Shown one piece after another: positions 54,947-63,666 of a stretch of 64,000 nucleotides of DNA; positions within the stretch are counted from its first letter, which is position 1, and every line of letters starts with the position of its first letter. Position numbers and translations under genes: made by a program. The notes beneath the pieces were generated by a model that did not search any database, was not told where the DNA came from, and saw nothing but the letters and a program-made list of their open reading frames with translations. Origin of the DNA: Paracoccus wurundjeri (GTDB lineage Bacteria > Pseudomonadota > Alphaproteobacteria > Rhodobacterales > Rhodobacteraceae); contig NZ_JAUUTZ010000005.1 in the NCBI RefSeq assembly GCF_030678915.1, positions 62,001-126,000 of the forward strand, given 5' to 3'.

Positions 54947-56097
54947 TCTGCGGTCTCCCCGATCTGTTCAACGGAGTCTGGCAACGTGGCAGGGGCACTC
55001 GCCCCCCCGGCATCCCCGGAAGTATGTGGGTAACGGGCATGTGGGCCAGTCTCCGTGGTGACCGCGCTGCGTGCCTTGGCGTCGCGCATTGCATCCAGTG
55101 AGGACTGGAAGGTGACGTAATGTGGCAGCTTGAAATGGATGCAGAAGCCCGAAGCCTCGACCGGTTCGGTGTGATAGAGAAAGAATTCCTCTTCGGTCGG
55201 TGCGCCCTTGGTCGCACCAGCCGCATTCAGATCCAGCGTCGCGGCCGAGATCACCTTGACCTCATTCCAGCCAAGCGTGGCGGCAAAGCCCAACCGGATC
55301 CGGGTCCCGCCATTCTTGGCAGCAACCTCGGCCTGCGAAATCTTCACCCGCCCTGCCGAAAAAACTGTTCCGCGCGGATGACGGACACGCAGTTCGGCCT
55401 CGGCCAACCGCAATTCGTTGACGGTGGGATGAGCATTGCCATAGCCCCGCATGGCGGAATAACCCAGCGCCAGCACGCCACCGCTATCGGCGCGGGCAAG
55501 GCTTTGCAGGCGGTGCGCGCGCGGGGCCGGGAACAACAGCGGTTCCCTTGTCAGATCCGGGATCGCATCGGGGGCGACCTGTTCGCGCGGGGGATCGGCG
55601 ACCAGACCCTGCGCCTTCTGCCATGCGGCAAGCGAGGGATGGTGCGGCGGCGCGGGGTGATCAGCTTTCTGAACCGGGGCGGAGCTCAGGGGCTGGTCCT
55701 CAAGCACCCCGGTGGCAAGGATGCGATGTGAATAATCCAGCGTCGGACCAAGGATTTGGCCGCCGGGAATATCCTTGAAAGCGGCAGAAATGCGGCGAAG
55801 GGTGAAAAGCCGGTCCTGCGTCACCGGCTGGGCGATGGCCAGACGCGGCTGGGTGGTCCGCCATGCGCGCAGCAAAAGCACCGCCTCGTACAGATCGCCG
55901 CCTGTCTGGGCCAGCGCCAATGCCGCCAGTTCGGGTTCGTAAAGCGACGCCTCGCCCATCACCCGATCCACCAGCCAGGGCAGGCTGCGGGCAATGACAG
56001 TCACCCGGTCGCGGTCGACAGGCCCCAGCCCTTCGCGGTAAAGCCGTTCCGCCTGAGCGATGGCGCGTTCACCTCCGCGGGTTGCGACATAGGCCAT
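54943..56097 (-). CDS. phnI: C-P lyase subunit PhnI
   Basis: Catalyses, with PhnG, PhnH and PhnL, transfer of the phosphonate to the ribose of ATP with release of adenine. It has 384 residues, about 30 longer than E. coli PhnI, mostly in a C-terminal tail rich in Thr, Ala and Pro. Typical text includes MAYVATRGGERAIAQAERL, LALGYSAMRGYGNAHPTVNELR and ASGFCIHFKLPHYVTFQSSLD. The ATG at 56097 shares its A with the phnH stop (TGATG). Extension of the frame upstream lies inside phnH. Confidence 0.95.
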   Translation of the reverse strand: MAYVATRGGERAIAQAERLYREGLGPVDRDRVTVIARSLPWLVDRVMGEASLYEPELAALALAQTGGDLYEAVLLLRAWRTTQPRLAIAQPVTQDRLFTLRRISAAFKDIPGGQILGPTLDYSHRILATGVLEDQPLSSAPVQKADHPAPPHHPSLAAWQKAQGLVADPPREQVAPDAIPDLTREPLLFPAPRAHRLQSLARADSGGVLALGYSAMRGYGNAHPTVNELRLAEAELRVRHPRGTVFSAGRVKISQAEVAAKNGGTRIRLGFAATLGWNEVKVISAATLDLNAAGATKGAPTEEEFFLYHTEPVEASGFCIHFKLPHYVTFQSSLDAMRDAKARSAVTTETGPHARYPHTSGDAGGASAPATLPDSVEQIGETAE

Positions 56098-56627
56098 CAA
56101 AGCACCTCGATATGGGTCGAACGCGGCAGACCGATCACCTGCGCATTCTCGACAAGAAACAGATCGAATCCCATCGGATAGGGTCCGCGCGCATCGCGCA
56201 GCGACCAAAGCGCCGGATTCACCAAGGGAGCGATACGGATCCCGGCCTCGATTCCCGGACCGGTCAGCCGCAGCGACGGGCCGCCCGTCAGCGTGGCCGC
56301 CAGCAGCAATGTCGCGCCGTCTTCGGGATGCAGGGCCGATCCAACCGATGCGCTGCCCGCTGCGGTCAACGGATCGCCCGAAAGAAACAGGTAATCCGCC
56401 AAAGCGGGCTCCTCCATCCGGCAACCGGTCCGCGCAAGGGCCGGGATCAGCGCCGGATCGTCGGTAAAAACCGCGCATTCCAGATCGACCAGCGCCAGTG
56501 CGGCTGAACGCAACCCCGGTTCGGGCAGGTTGTGGATCTGCCCGGGACGCGACAATGAACCGATCAAAGCTTCGAAGGCTGCATTGTCGCGGATTTCGTC
56601 CTGATCAGGACGCGGGATGACATTCAT
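56097..56627 (-). CDS. phnH: C-P lyase subunit PhnH
   Basis: Core-complex subunit with a PLP-transferase-like fold but no PLP lysine, 176 residues. Recognisable segments are NAAFEALIGSLSRPGQIHNLP, LVDLECAVF, and FDLFLVENAQVIGLPRSTHIEV at the C-terminus. The ATG shares its A with the phnG stop. Required with PhnG, I and J for the lyase core complex in E. coli. Confidence 0.94.
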   Translation of the reverse strand: MNVIPRPDQDEIRDNAAFEALIGSLSRPGQIHNLPEPGLRSAALALVDLECAVFTDDPALIPALARTGCRMEEPALADYLFLSGDPLTAAGSASVGSALHPEDGATLLLAATLTGGPSLRLTGPGIEAGIRIAPLVNPALWSLRDARGPYPMGFDLFLVENAQVIGLPRSTHIEVL

Positions 56628-57106
56628 CAGAAAGTCTCCATCTCGACGCGGGTGGCCTCGACCGCACGCAGGGTATCGCGATCCCTCTCAGCGATATCTG
56701 CCGCCTCTTCGTTCAGGAAATCCGCGATCATGCCTGACTGTACGTTTTCCTGGGCGGCCGCATCTACTACCGCCATGGCCATGGCGCGTTCCAGATCGCG
56801 ACCAGTTACCATGCCATAGCCTTCTGTCCCTGACGGCAGGCGCAGATGCGCTTCGGCAACCAGAACCTCGCCCAGATGGAAATCCGTGCCCTGCACCGTT
56901 TCGCGCATCGGCAGCATGACAAGGCCGGTGCCGCTTTTCAGGATCTCGGGGGCAGGCAGCGACGGCAACAGCGTCTCGGCCAGCGCCTTCAGCCGCGCAA
57001 CATCGGCCCGCGCGAGCGTCTCCAGCAGTCGCGCGTGATTTCCCGACCCGGGCGCGACCGGGTCATCTTCCTGAAACATCCTATCCTCTTCGGTTTTACC
57101 GGTCAT
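56627..57106 (-). CDS. phnG: C-P lyase subunit PhnG
   Basis: Smallest core subunit, 159 residues from the ATG at 57106 that overlaps the phnF stop as ATGA; an alternative ATG at 57079 (MFQEDDP) has an AGGATAGG upstream. The body matches PhnG: LLETLARADVARLKALAETLLP, GTGLVMLPMRETVQGTDFHLGEVLV-like text in the middle and EGYGMVTGRDLERAMAMAV near the end. It pairs with PhnI in the first step of phosphonate activation. Confidence 0.93.
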   Translation of the reverse strand: MTGKTEEDRMFQEDDPVAPGSGNHARLLETLARADVARLKALAETLLPSLPAPEILKSGTGLVMLPMRETVQGTDFHLGEVLVAEAHLRLPSGTEGYGMVTGRDLERAMAMAVVDAAAQENVQSGMIADFLNEEAADIAERDRDTLRAVEATRVEMETF

Positions 57107-57846
57107 GACATGTGATCCTGATCCCCACCGGTTGGCAAAGGATCGGCATCCAGCGTGAACTGCACGCGCTCCGCCGACCAGATTCCCTGCGAATGGCCGA
57201 TAGGGCGGCCTTCCATATCCACATCGGTCTTTTGCATGACCATCACCGGTAGCGCCGGATGCTGAGCCAGCAACAATGCTTCGTCTTTCCGGGCGCGGCG
57301 AGCGAAGACGCTGGTCGAGCGGCGGAGGTAATCGGCAATCCCATAAGCGCGATAGATATCGGTGATCTTCTCGCCACGGCTCCGGCGCTGCCCGAAATCG
57401 GCAAACCTCTCTGCGGGGTGCCATGACAGGCCGATGCTGATTGGCACGTCATCGGCCAGCCCGCGCGTCAGTACCCGATGCACCGGCGCGCCTTCGGGCA
57501 ATTCCAGCGCACAGGCCACGGCGGCAGGCGCCGAAACCTGCCCGACCTCGATCACGTCACCCCCCGGAGCGACGCCTTGATCCCGCAGATTCTGGCGGAA
57601 ACGTGTACGCCGGCCGATCTGATAATTGATCAGCGGCGCCGCCTCGACAAAGGTGCCGCGCCCCTGTTCGACGCGCAACTTGCCATCGACGACCAGCGCA
57701 TCGATGGCCCGGCGTATCGAATGGCGGCCGATGCCGAAATGGCGGCAAAGCTCGGGCTCGGTCGGCAGCCGTTCGCCCGGCGCGTATTCGCCGCGCATGA
57801 TATCTTCGGTCAGTCGATCCCGGATCATTTGCCAATTGGTCTGCAT
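57103..57846 (-). CDS. phnF: GntR-family regulator PhnF
   Basis: 247-residue HutC-subfamily regulator: a winged HTH (about residues 8-67, LTEDIMRGEYAPGERLPTEP then GIGRHSIRRAIDALV) followed by a UTRA ligand domain. The ATG at 57846 gives MQTNWQMIRD; Met7 (57828) is an alternative, and a long upstream in-frame extension through the repeat region lacks homology. First gene of the phn operon, probably repressing it. Candidate binding sequences are the direct repeats just upstream. Confidence 0.92.
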   Translation of the reverse strand: MQTNWQMIRDRLTEDIMRGEYAPGERLPTEPELCRHFGIGRHSIRRAIDALVVDGKLRVEQGRGTFVEAAPLINYQIGRRTRFRQNLRDQGVAPGGDVIEVGQVSAPAAVACALELPEGAPVHRVLTRGLADDVPISIGLSWHPAERFADFGQRRSRGEKITDIYRAYGIADYLRRSTSVFARRARKDEALLLAQHPALPVMVMQKTDVDMEGRPIGHSQGIWSAERVQFTLDADPLPTGGDQDHMS

Positions 57847-57855
57847 GCGCCCGCC

Positions 57856-57892
57856 CCAGTCATTCGGCGTCCAGTCATTCGGATGAATTATC
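57856..57892. repeat. Direct repeats upstream of phnF, candidate operator
   Basis: CCAGTCATTCGG occurs at 57856-57867 and again at 57871-57882, a 15-base period. The second copy runs into ATTCGGATGAAT, a short inverted repeat. The repeats lie 10 to 36 bases before the phnF ATG, where an autoregulator would bind. They do not fit the 11-base period of a Pho box. Confidence 0.55.
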
Positions 57893-58028
57893 CATATCGG
57901 CGCGGTATGACAGTCCGGTGAAGAAATGACCCCTGAAACGCCCTTACCATGCAGTTTCACAGGAACGACACAAAACGATCATCCAGCGCAGCGCATTGTC
58001 TGCCGCGCCAGACGAATTGATCCGCCGT

Positions 58029-59408
58029 TCAGACCTTGGCGCAGCGGTTTCCAACGGAGGAAAGCAGTGCCGCGCCGGTGCGGATGCCATCGTGGAAACA
58101 TTCGATCCTGAGATTTTCGTTCGGGGCGTGATTGGCTTCATCCGCATTGGCATAGGGCAGCACGAAGGCGGGAATGCCGAGAATCCTGGTGAACACGTAA
58201 TCCGGCAAACTGCCCCCCACGCAAGGGAAAAGCAGCGGTTCAACGCCCCTTGCCGCAACCACCGCCTCGCGAAGCGCCCGGGCATATTCCGAATCCATGG
58301 CCGTACGCGAAGGCAGCATACCGCCACGCGGCACAACCTCCACATCGGGCGCATGACGCGCGACATGGGCCGAGACCTTTTCCAGCACCTGCGCCGGCGT
58401 CATGGCGTCGACAAGGCGAATGTCGCATTTGGCGATCGCCTCGCAGGGCAGGACCGACTTCGAGCCCTCGCCGCCATAACCGCCATGCAAGCCGTTGATG
58501 GTCAGGGTCGGGTGAAACATCAGACGGTCATAGAAGGGGCGGTTCTTCGGTTCGTCGAGTTCCTTCAGACCCAGTTCCGCCATATATGCCGGCAGATCCA
58601 GCGGCAGTATCGCTGCCGCTTGCCGCTCTTGTTCGGTCGGTGGAATGATCGGGTCATGCAGACCCTCGATGGTGATCAGCCCTTCCGGCGTCTTCATTGT
58701 CGCAAGCAGATGGACGAGTTTCCAGATCGCATTCGGCATGACCCCGCCGTAATTGCCCGAATGCGCGTCGCGGTCGGCGGTTCTGGCGATAAGGTCGAAA
58801 GACACCATGCCCCGCACCCCGAAGGTGATGATCGGCAAACCGGAATCATGAAGCGGCCCGTCCGCCGTCACCACCAGATCGGCCTTCAGGCGATCGGCAT
58901 GCGCCTGTACGAATTCGGCAATATGCGGGCTGCCGACTTCCTCTTCGCCTTCAAGCAGGAAAATCAGATTGCAAGGCAGTTCACCATGAACCGCCAGATG
59001 TGCCTCGATCGCCAGAATCTGTGCCAGATGCTGACCCTTGTTGTCGCCCACGCCCCGCGCATAGATACGCCCGTCCCGGATCGTCGGCTCGAATGGCGGG
59101 CTGTGCCACAGCTCAAGGGGCTCGGGGGGCTGCACATCGTAATGCCCGTAAAGCAGCAAGGTCGGTTTCGCCGGATCGTCACCATGTCGGCCAAGCACCA
59201 TCGGGTGACCCCTGGTCTTCACGGCTTCGACCTCCATGCCCAGATCGGTCAGCATCCCGACCAGCATCCGGGCGACCTCGGCGATTCCCTTGTTCTGGGC
59301 ACTGATGCTGGGGTGGCGAACATATTCCAGAAGCCGGGCCAGATGCGCCTCGCGTTGCGCCTCGATATGATCGAAAACGGCCCCGAGGCCGGGAAAAGTC
59401 ATGCTCAT
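58029..59408 (-). CDS. M20-family metallopeptidase / dipeptidase
   Basis: 459-residue zinc peptidase. Metal ligands and active-site motifs are visible: YGHYDVQPP (His89, Asp91), ARGVGDNKGQ with the bridging Asp, and LEGEEEVGSPH with the catalytic Glu pair. A dimerisation domain follows (HSGNYGGVMPNAI), and NADEANHAPNE near the C-terminus contributes a further ligand. No signal peptide, so cytoplasmic. Met1 at 59408 is used; Met3 is possible. It faces the same way as the phn operon but is separated from phnF by about 180 bases and is probably independent. Confidence 0.9.
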   Translation of the reverse strand: MSMTFPGLGAVFDHIEAQREAHLARLLEYVRHPSISAQNKGIAEVARMLVGMLTDLGMEVEAVKTRGHPMVLGRHGDDPAKPTLLLYGHYDVQPPEPLELWHSPPFEPTIRDGRIYARGVGDNKGQHLAQILAIEAHLAVHGELPCNLIFLLEGEEEVGSPHIAEFVQAHADRLKADLVVTADGPLHDSGLPIITFGVRGMVSFDLIARTADRDAHSGNYGGVMPNAIWKLVHLLATMKTPEGLITIEGLHDPIIPPTEQERQAAAILPLDLPAYMAELGLKELDEPKNRPFYDRLMFHPTLTINGLHGGYGGEGSKSVLPCEAIAKCDIRLVDAMTPAQVLEKVSAHVARHAPDVEVVPRGGMLPSRTAMDSEYARALREAVVAARGVEPLLFPCVGGSLPDYVFTRILGIPAFVLPYANADEANHAPNENLRIECFHDGIRTGAALLSSVGNRCAKV

Positions 59409-59549
59409 GTCGTACCCTCCTGCTTGCGGCTCAGAGGAACCGCACCCAAGCGGTCAATCTCCCCCGACCAGCCCGGAGGCGCAAGGCATACCCGCCCCTT
59501 ACGCTGTGCCGGCGTGATCAGTCATGCGCCGCGCGGATGGCACGTGACC

Positions 59550-61688
59550 TCAGAAGCGGTGGCGCAGCGTGACCGCGACGTTGCGGCCCGGGTTATAGTA
59601 ATCCGTAGTGGCCGAGCCGACGACATGCTGTTCGTCCAGAAGATTACTGATATTGATCGCCAGATCGGTATCTTCCCGCACCTGATAGCTGAAGGCCGCA
59701 TCAAGAATGGTGGCCGCTTCGCTTTTGCCGCTGTCATTGGTGGCGTTGAAGAAATACGATCCGATATAGCGCGCGCCCAGACCAAAGGTCATGTCGCCGC
59801 GCGATCCGCTGCCGGGCAGCGTGTAATTCACCCAAAGCGAGGCGATGTGGTTCGGCGCCGTTGTGAATTCATTGCCCGAGATATCTCCGCCGCTGCGTGT
59901 ACTGCCACGGACGACCTCGGTATCCATGTAGGAATAGGCACCGATGATGCTGATATTTTCATTGATCTCGGCCTTGGCTTCAAGGTCGAGGCCGCGAACC
60001 CGTGCCTCGCCGATCACTTCGCGGGTGATCGAGCCATCGTCTTCGACCACGGCGATAGTGACATTATCCTTGGTCAGATCGTAGATCGCGGCCGAAAACA
60101 GCGCATTCATGCCCTGCGGCTGATATTTGGCGCCAAGCTCGTATTGTTCGCCACGTTCGGGTTCGACGCCTATCGCGGGCGGGGCCACGGATTCGACATA
60201 GCTGACATAGGTCGAGATCTCGGGCGTGATCTTATAGGTCAACGCGCCTCGTACAGAGGTTTCCGAGAAATCGTCGCTTTCACTGCTCCCGGAAAGAGAG
60301 TCGCTGCTTTTCAGGTCCAGCCAGTCATGACGAATACCGGCCGTCGCGATAAAGCGATCATTGAAGGACAGGTTCTGTTGCAGGAACAGCGACTGGGTTT
60401 GATAATCGGTCGTGGTCGACTGATAGGCGACAAGTTCGCCCGGCCCACCGCTATAGATCGGGTTCGCTATGTCGATCGGCGCTGTCAGGCCCGAATAAGA
60501 CGTGCTGCTGGTGGTCGCATCGCGAAACTCGACCCCGACCAGCGTGCTGCTGTCAAAGCTGGCGAAGCTTTTGTCATATTGCAGCATGGCATTGCCGATC
60601 AGCTCTTCGGCGCTTTCTTCGGAACCGAAATACCAGCGCTGGACCTCGGTCCCGACGCGGTCGGCGTTATCCGACAGGTAGATATAACCGAAATTATCCG
60701 TCAGATCGCTGTAGCGCAAGTTGGCGCTAAGGCTCAGGCCGCCGCCGAAATCATGTTTCAGCATGCCGGTCACGCTGCTGCGTTCGACATCGTGATAATT
60801 GAAATCGGGTTCGCCGAAGAAATCGCTTCGGTCATATTCGCGGTCCAGCGGATAACCACCGCTGTTCGGGGTGCCTTCGCGGTCCAGATAATCGGCCACG
60901 ATTGTCAGCGTCGTCGCACCCGAAGGCTCCCATGTCAGGCCGCCCATCAGGAAGGTCTCGTCATCCTGCGAATAGTCGTATTCCAGCTCGCTTTCCTGCA
61001 GCTTGCCGGTGAAGCGATAGGCAAGGGTCTGCTGCGAATCCAGCGTGTCGCCGAAATCAAAGCCATATTCCGCATGACCGTTCGAACCGCCGGTGGCGTA
61101 AATTTCCGAGAAACGCTCGAAACGCGGCTGCTTGGTCACGAAATTGACCGAACCGCCCGGATCCGAGGTTCCGAAAAGGGTTGAGTTGGCGCCCTTGATG
61201 ACCTCGACCCGCTCATAGGCGAGGGGTTCCTCGCGCACGCCGCGCATCGATCCCAGTGTCATGCCGTCGCGATAGGTCGTCGCCTGAAAGCCCCGGACGA
61301 GGTAATAGTCATTGCGGTCATCCGAGCCGTAATAATCGGTATGCACGCCCGCGCTATATTCCAGCACCTCCTCGACGGTATTGGCATTGCGATCCTTGAT
61401 CTCCTTGGTGGTAATGACCGAGACGGAGGCCGGCGTGTCAAGAATGCTGGTCGCGACCTTGCCGCCGACCCACAATTCGCTGGCGACGACCGAATTCTCG
61501 TCGTCATCGGCCTCGCCCTCGGCATAGATCAGGATCGGTGACAGGCGATAGGGGGCGTCTTCGGTCCCGGCTCCCGTGTCCTGCGCCCATGTGGGCGTCG
61601 CGATCAGTGCGGTGCAGCCAAGAAGGGCCGCGGTCAGGCAGCGACGTGACAGGCAGAGAAGCGTCTGACAAGGGATAGCGACCGGCAT
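59550..61688 (-). CDS. TonB-dependent siderophore receptor (FhuA/FpvA type)
   Basis: Outer-membrane receptor, 712 residues. A signal peptide of about 35 residues ends at TWAQD. The plug domain (about 75-185) contains DTPASVSVITTKEIKDRNANTVEEVLEY-like text and YERVEVIKGANSTLFGTSDPGGSVN, typical of siderophore receptors. The beta-barrel follows and ends with GRNVAVTLRHRF, carrying the required terminal Phe. An AAGGT site precedes the ATG. It lies downstream of a FepD/G/C-type ABC importer on the same strand, so ferric siderophore uptake is the likely role. The siderophore is unknown. Confidence 0.93.
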   Translation of the reverse strand: MPVAIPCQTLLCLSRRCLTAALLGCTALIATPTWAQDTGAGTEDAPYRLSPILIYAEGEADDDENSVVASELWVGGKVATSILDTPASVSVITTKEIKDRNANTVEEVLEYSAGVHTDYYGSDDRNDYYLVRGFQATTYRDGMTLGSMRGVREEPLAYERVEVIKGANSTLFGTSDPGGSVNFVTKQPRFERFSEIYATGGSNGHAEYGFDFGDTLDSQQTLAYRFTGKLQESELEYDYSQDDETFLMGGLTWEPSGATTLTIVADYLDREGTPNSGGYPLDREYDRSDFFGEPDFNYHDVERSSVTGMLKHDFGGGLSLSANLRYSDLTDNFGYIYLSDNADRVGTEVQRWYFGSEESAEELIGNAMLQYDKSFASFDSSTLVGVEFRDATTSSTSYSGLTAPIDIANPIYSGGPGELVAYQSTTTDYQTQSLFLQQNLSFNDRFIATAGIRHDWLDLKSSDSLSGSSESDDFSETSVRGALTYKITPEISTYVSYVESVAPPAIGVEPERGEQYELGAKYQPQGMNALFSAAIYDLTKDNVTIAVVEDDGSITREVIGEARVRGLDLEAKAEINENISIIGAYSYMDTEVVRGSTRSGGDISGNEFTTAPNHIASLWVNYTLPGSGSRGDMTFGLGARYIGSYFFNATNDSGKSEAATILDAAFSYQVREDTDLAINISNLLDEQHVVGSATTDYYNPGRNVAVTLRHRF

Positions 61689-61831
61689 AGCCTATTACCT
61701 TAGTTTTTTGCTTGGATTTATGACTGGTTTCTAAGCCAGCCGGGCGTGAGGAACAAGAAGATTTGGTCCGGACGGACGATACCCCTAACGCGCGAGGATT
61801 TTCGGCAACAGAACCCCGAGGGTTGTGCGCC
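61689..61831. other. Spacer between siderophore ATPase and TonB receptor genes
   Basis: 143 bases. It contains small stem-loops (AACCC/GGGTT near 61811-61824 and CTGG/CCAG near 61727-61742) and an A/T-richer segment before the receptor start. No confident Fur, RirA or Irr site could be assigned by eye. Confidence 0.35.
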
Positions 61832-62632
61832 TCAGGTAGCCCGGTGACGGCCGATGGGCAGCATCATCGGACGCCCCGAGACCGGATCCGGGATGACACG
61901 GCTTTTCAAGCCGAAAACCGTTTCCAGATTCGCCTCGGTCAGCACCTCTTCGGGGCTGCCTTGCGCGTGCAGCCGGCCCGCCGCCATAGCGATCAGCCGA
62001 TCCGCATAGCGCGCGGCAAGGTTCAGATCGTGCAATACCATGACGATGGTCATGCCACGCGCGCGGTTGAGATCGGTCAGCAGATCCAGAACGTCGATCT
62101 GATGGCTGACATCCAGAAAGGTCGTCGGTTCGTCCAGCAGCAGAAGATCCGTTTCCTGCGCCAGCGCCATGGCGATCCAGACCCGCTGGCGCTGCCCCCC
62201 TGACAATTCATCCACCACGCGGTCCGCAAGCTCGCCGGTATGGGTCGCGTCGAGTGCGGCGGCAATCGCGGCATCGTCGGCCTTGCTCCAGCGCGATATC
62301 AGCCCGTGATGCGGATGGCGCCCGCGGCTGACCAGATCGGCGACGGTAATGCCCTCGGGCGCAATAGGGGATTGCGGCAAAAGCCCAAGGGTCCGGGCCA
62401 GTTCCCGTGTCGGGTGATGATGAACCGACTTGCCGTCCAGCAGCACCTGACCGCGACTCGGCGCTATCAGCCGTGACATACACCGAAGCAGGGTGGACTT
62501 GCCGCAGCCATTGGCGCCCACGATTGCGGTGATCCGTTCCGGCTGGATCGTCAGATCCAGATCGTTCAGGACGGTATTGTCGGCATATCCGGCCGAAAGT
62601 CTTTCGGCGACAAGGCTGTGAGACCGGGTCAT
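61832..62632 (-). CDS. Siderophore ABC transporter ATP-binding protein (FepC/FecE type)
   Basis: 266-residue ATPase: Walker A GANGCGKST, Q-loop in GLLPQSPIAPEGITVADLV, signature LSGGQRQRVWIAMALAQ, Walker B LLLLDEPTTFLDVSHQ, H-loop LHDLNLAARYAD. The FLDVSHQ text is typical of iron-siderophore ATPases. The ATG overlaps the upstream permease stop as ATGA. Confidence 0.93.
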   Translation of the reverse strand: MTRSHSLVAERLSAGYADNTVLNDLDLTIQPERITAIVGANGCGKSTLLRCMSRLIAPSRGQVLLDGKSVHHHPTRELARTLGLLPQSPIAPEGITVADLVSRGRHPHHGLISRWSKADDAAIAAALDATHTGELADRVVDELSGGQRQRVWIAMALAQETDLLLLDEPTTFLDVSHQIDVLDLLTDLNRARGMTIVMVLHDLNLAARYADRLIAMAAGRLHAQGSPEEVLTEANLETVFGLKSRVIPDPVSGRPMMLPIGRHRAT

Positions 62633-63666
62633 AGCGAACCTCCGGCGCGATTCACGCGCACGATCAGATAGATAAGATAGGGGGCGCCAAGGGCACCGGT
62701 GACCACGCCCACCGGATAGCGGGAGGGCAATGCAAATTGCCCGATATAATCGCCGATCAGCACCAGCGCCGCCCCGACCAGAGCCGCAGGCAGAAGAATC
62801 GAACCGTTCGGCCCGACCATCCGCGCGGCAAGCGGCCCCGACAGAAAGGCCACGAAAGCGATGGGTCCGGCCGCCGCCGTCGCAACGGCGATCATGCCCA
62901 CGGCAGTAACGATCACCAGGATACGGGTCACCCCGACCCGTATGCCCAAAGCCGCGGCGGTATCATCCCCCATCCGCAAAGCGTCAAGGTCGCGGCCACG
63001 GGACAGCAGCACGCCCCCGAACAGCATAAGAGAGACAAGCAGGGGCAGAGCCTGCGACAATTGCACGCCGTTGAGGCTGCCGGTCAGCCAGCGCATCGCC
63101 TCTTGCAAATCCCATGATGCCGCTCGTGACAGGATATAGGCAATGAAACTGTCGGTCATGGCCGAGATACCGATACCCACCAGAATCAGCCGCGTTCCCG
63201 CAACGCCGTTCTTGAAGGAAAGCCCATAAACCAGAATGGCGACAGCAAGCCCGGCCAGCACCGCGAAGACCGACACCGCCAGCCCGTCCAGCGACAGCAC
63301 CACGATGCCGAAGACGGCGGCGGCGCTCGCGCCGGAACTGACACCGATGATGTCGGGGCTGGCAAGCGGATTACGCAGCATGATCTGGAAAGCGACGCCG
63401 CCCAGCCCAAAGCTGATGCCCACGAGGATCGACATGACCGCACGCGGCAGGCGCAATTGTCCGATCGTGAAACTGGCGCCCTGCACCTCTTGGCCCAGCA
63501 GCACCCGCAGAACATCGCCCGGCGGCGTGAATGACTGACCCAGCATCAGCGTCAATGCGAAGCCGCAGGCCAGCAGCAGCACCAGCAGCAGGATGATATT
63601 CCGGCGGCGACGCGCGCGCAAAAGGCGGCCGGCGGCGACGGAATGGGAAAGCACAGAGGCGCTCAC
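62629..63666 (-). CDS. Siderophore ABC transporter permease (FecCD family, FepG-like)
   Basis: Inner-membrane permease of 345 residues. It carries LRLPRAVMSILVGISFGLGGVAF-type text, MLRNPLASPDIIGVSSGAS, and PIAFVAFLSGPLAARMVGP, and ends with PVGVVTGALGAPYLIYLI. The start is GTG at 63666, overlapping the upstream permease stop. It would form a heterodimer with the partial permease upstream. Confidence 0.92.
   Translation of the reverse strand: MSASVLSHSVAAGRLLRARRRRNIILLLVLLLACGFALTLMLGQSFTPPGDVLRVLLGQEVQGASFTIGQLRLPRAVMSILVGISFGLGGVAFQIMLRNPLASPDIIGVSSGASAAAVFGIVVLSLDGLAVSVFAVLAGLAVAILVYGLSFKNGVAGTRLILVGIGISAMTDSFIAYILSRAASWDLQEAMRWLTGSLNGVQLSQALPLLVSLMLFGGVLLSRGRDLDALRMGDDTAAALGIRVGVTRILVIVTAVGMIAVATAAAGPIAFVAFLSGPLAARMVGPNGSILLPAALVGAALVLIGDYIGQFALPSRYPVGVVTGALGAPYLIYLIVRVNRAGGSL

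Noticed and set aside
57890..57960. Pho box upstream of phnF (CTGTCAT on the minus strand near 57905-57911)
   Set aside because: Only one heptamer is present; no second copy at the 11-base spacing needed for PhoB binding.
59409..59549. Small gene or regulatory RNA between the TonB receptor and M20 peptidase genes
   Set aside because: 141 bases with no open frame of quality and no strong structure.
57996..61184. A 1,062-codon open frame on the plus strand opposite the M20 peptidase and TonB receptor genes
   Set aside because: High-GC antisense shadow: the minus-strand genes have full family motifs, signal peptide and ribosome sites, while the plus frame has none and is Arg/His/Gln-rich.
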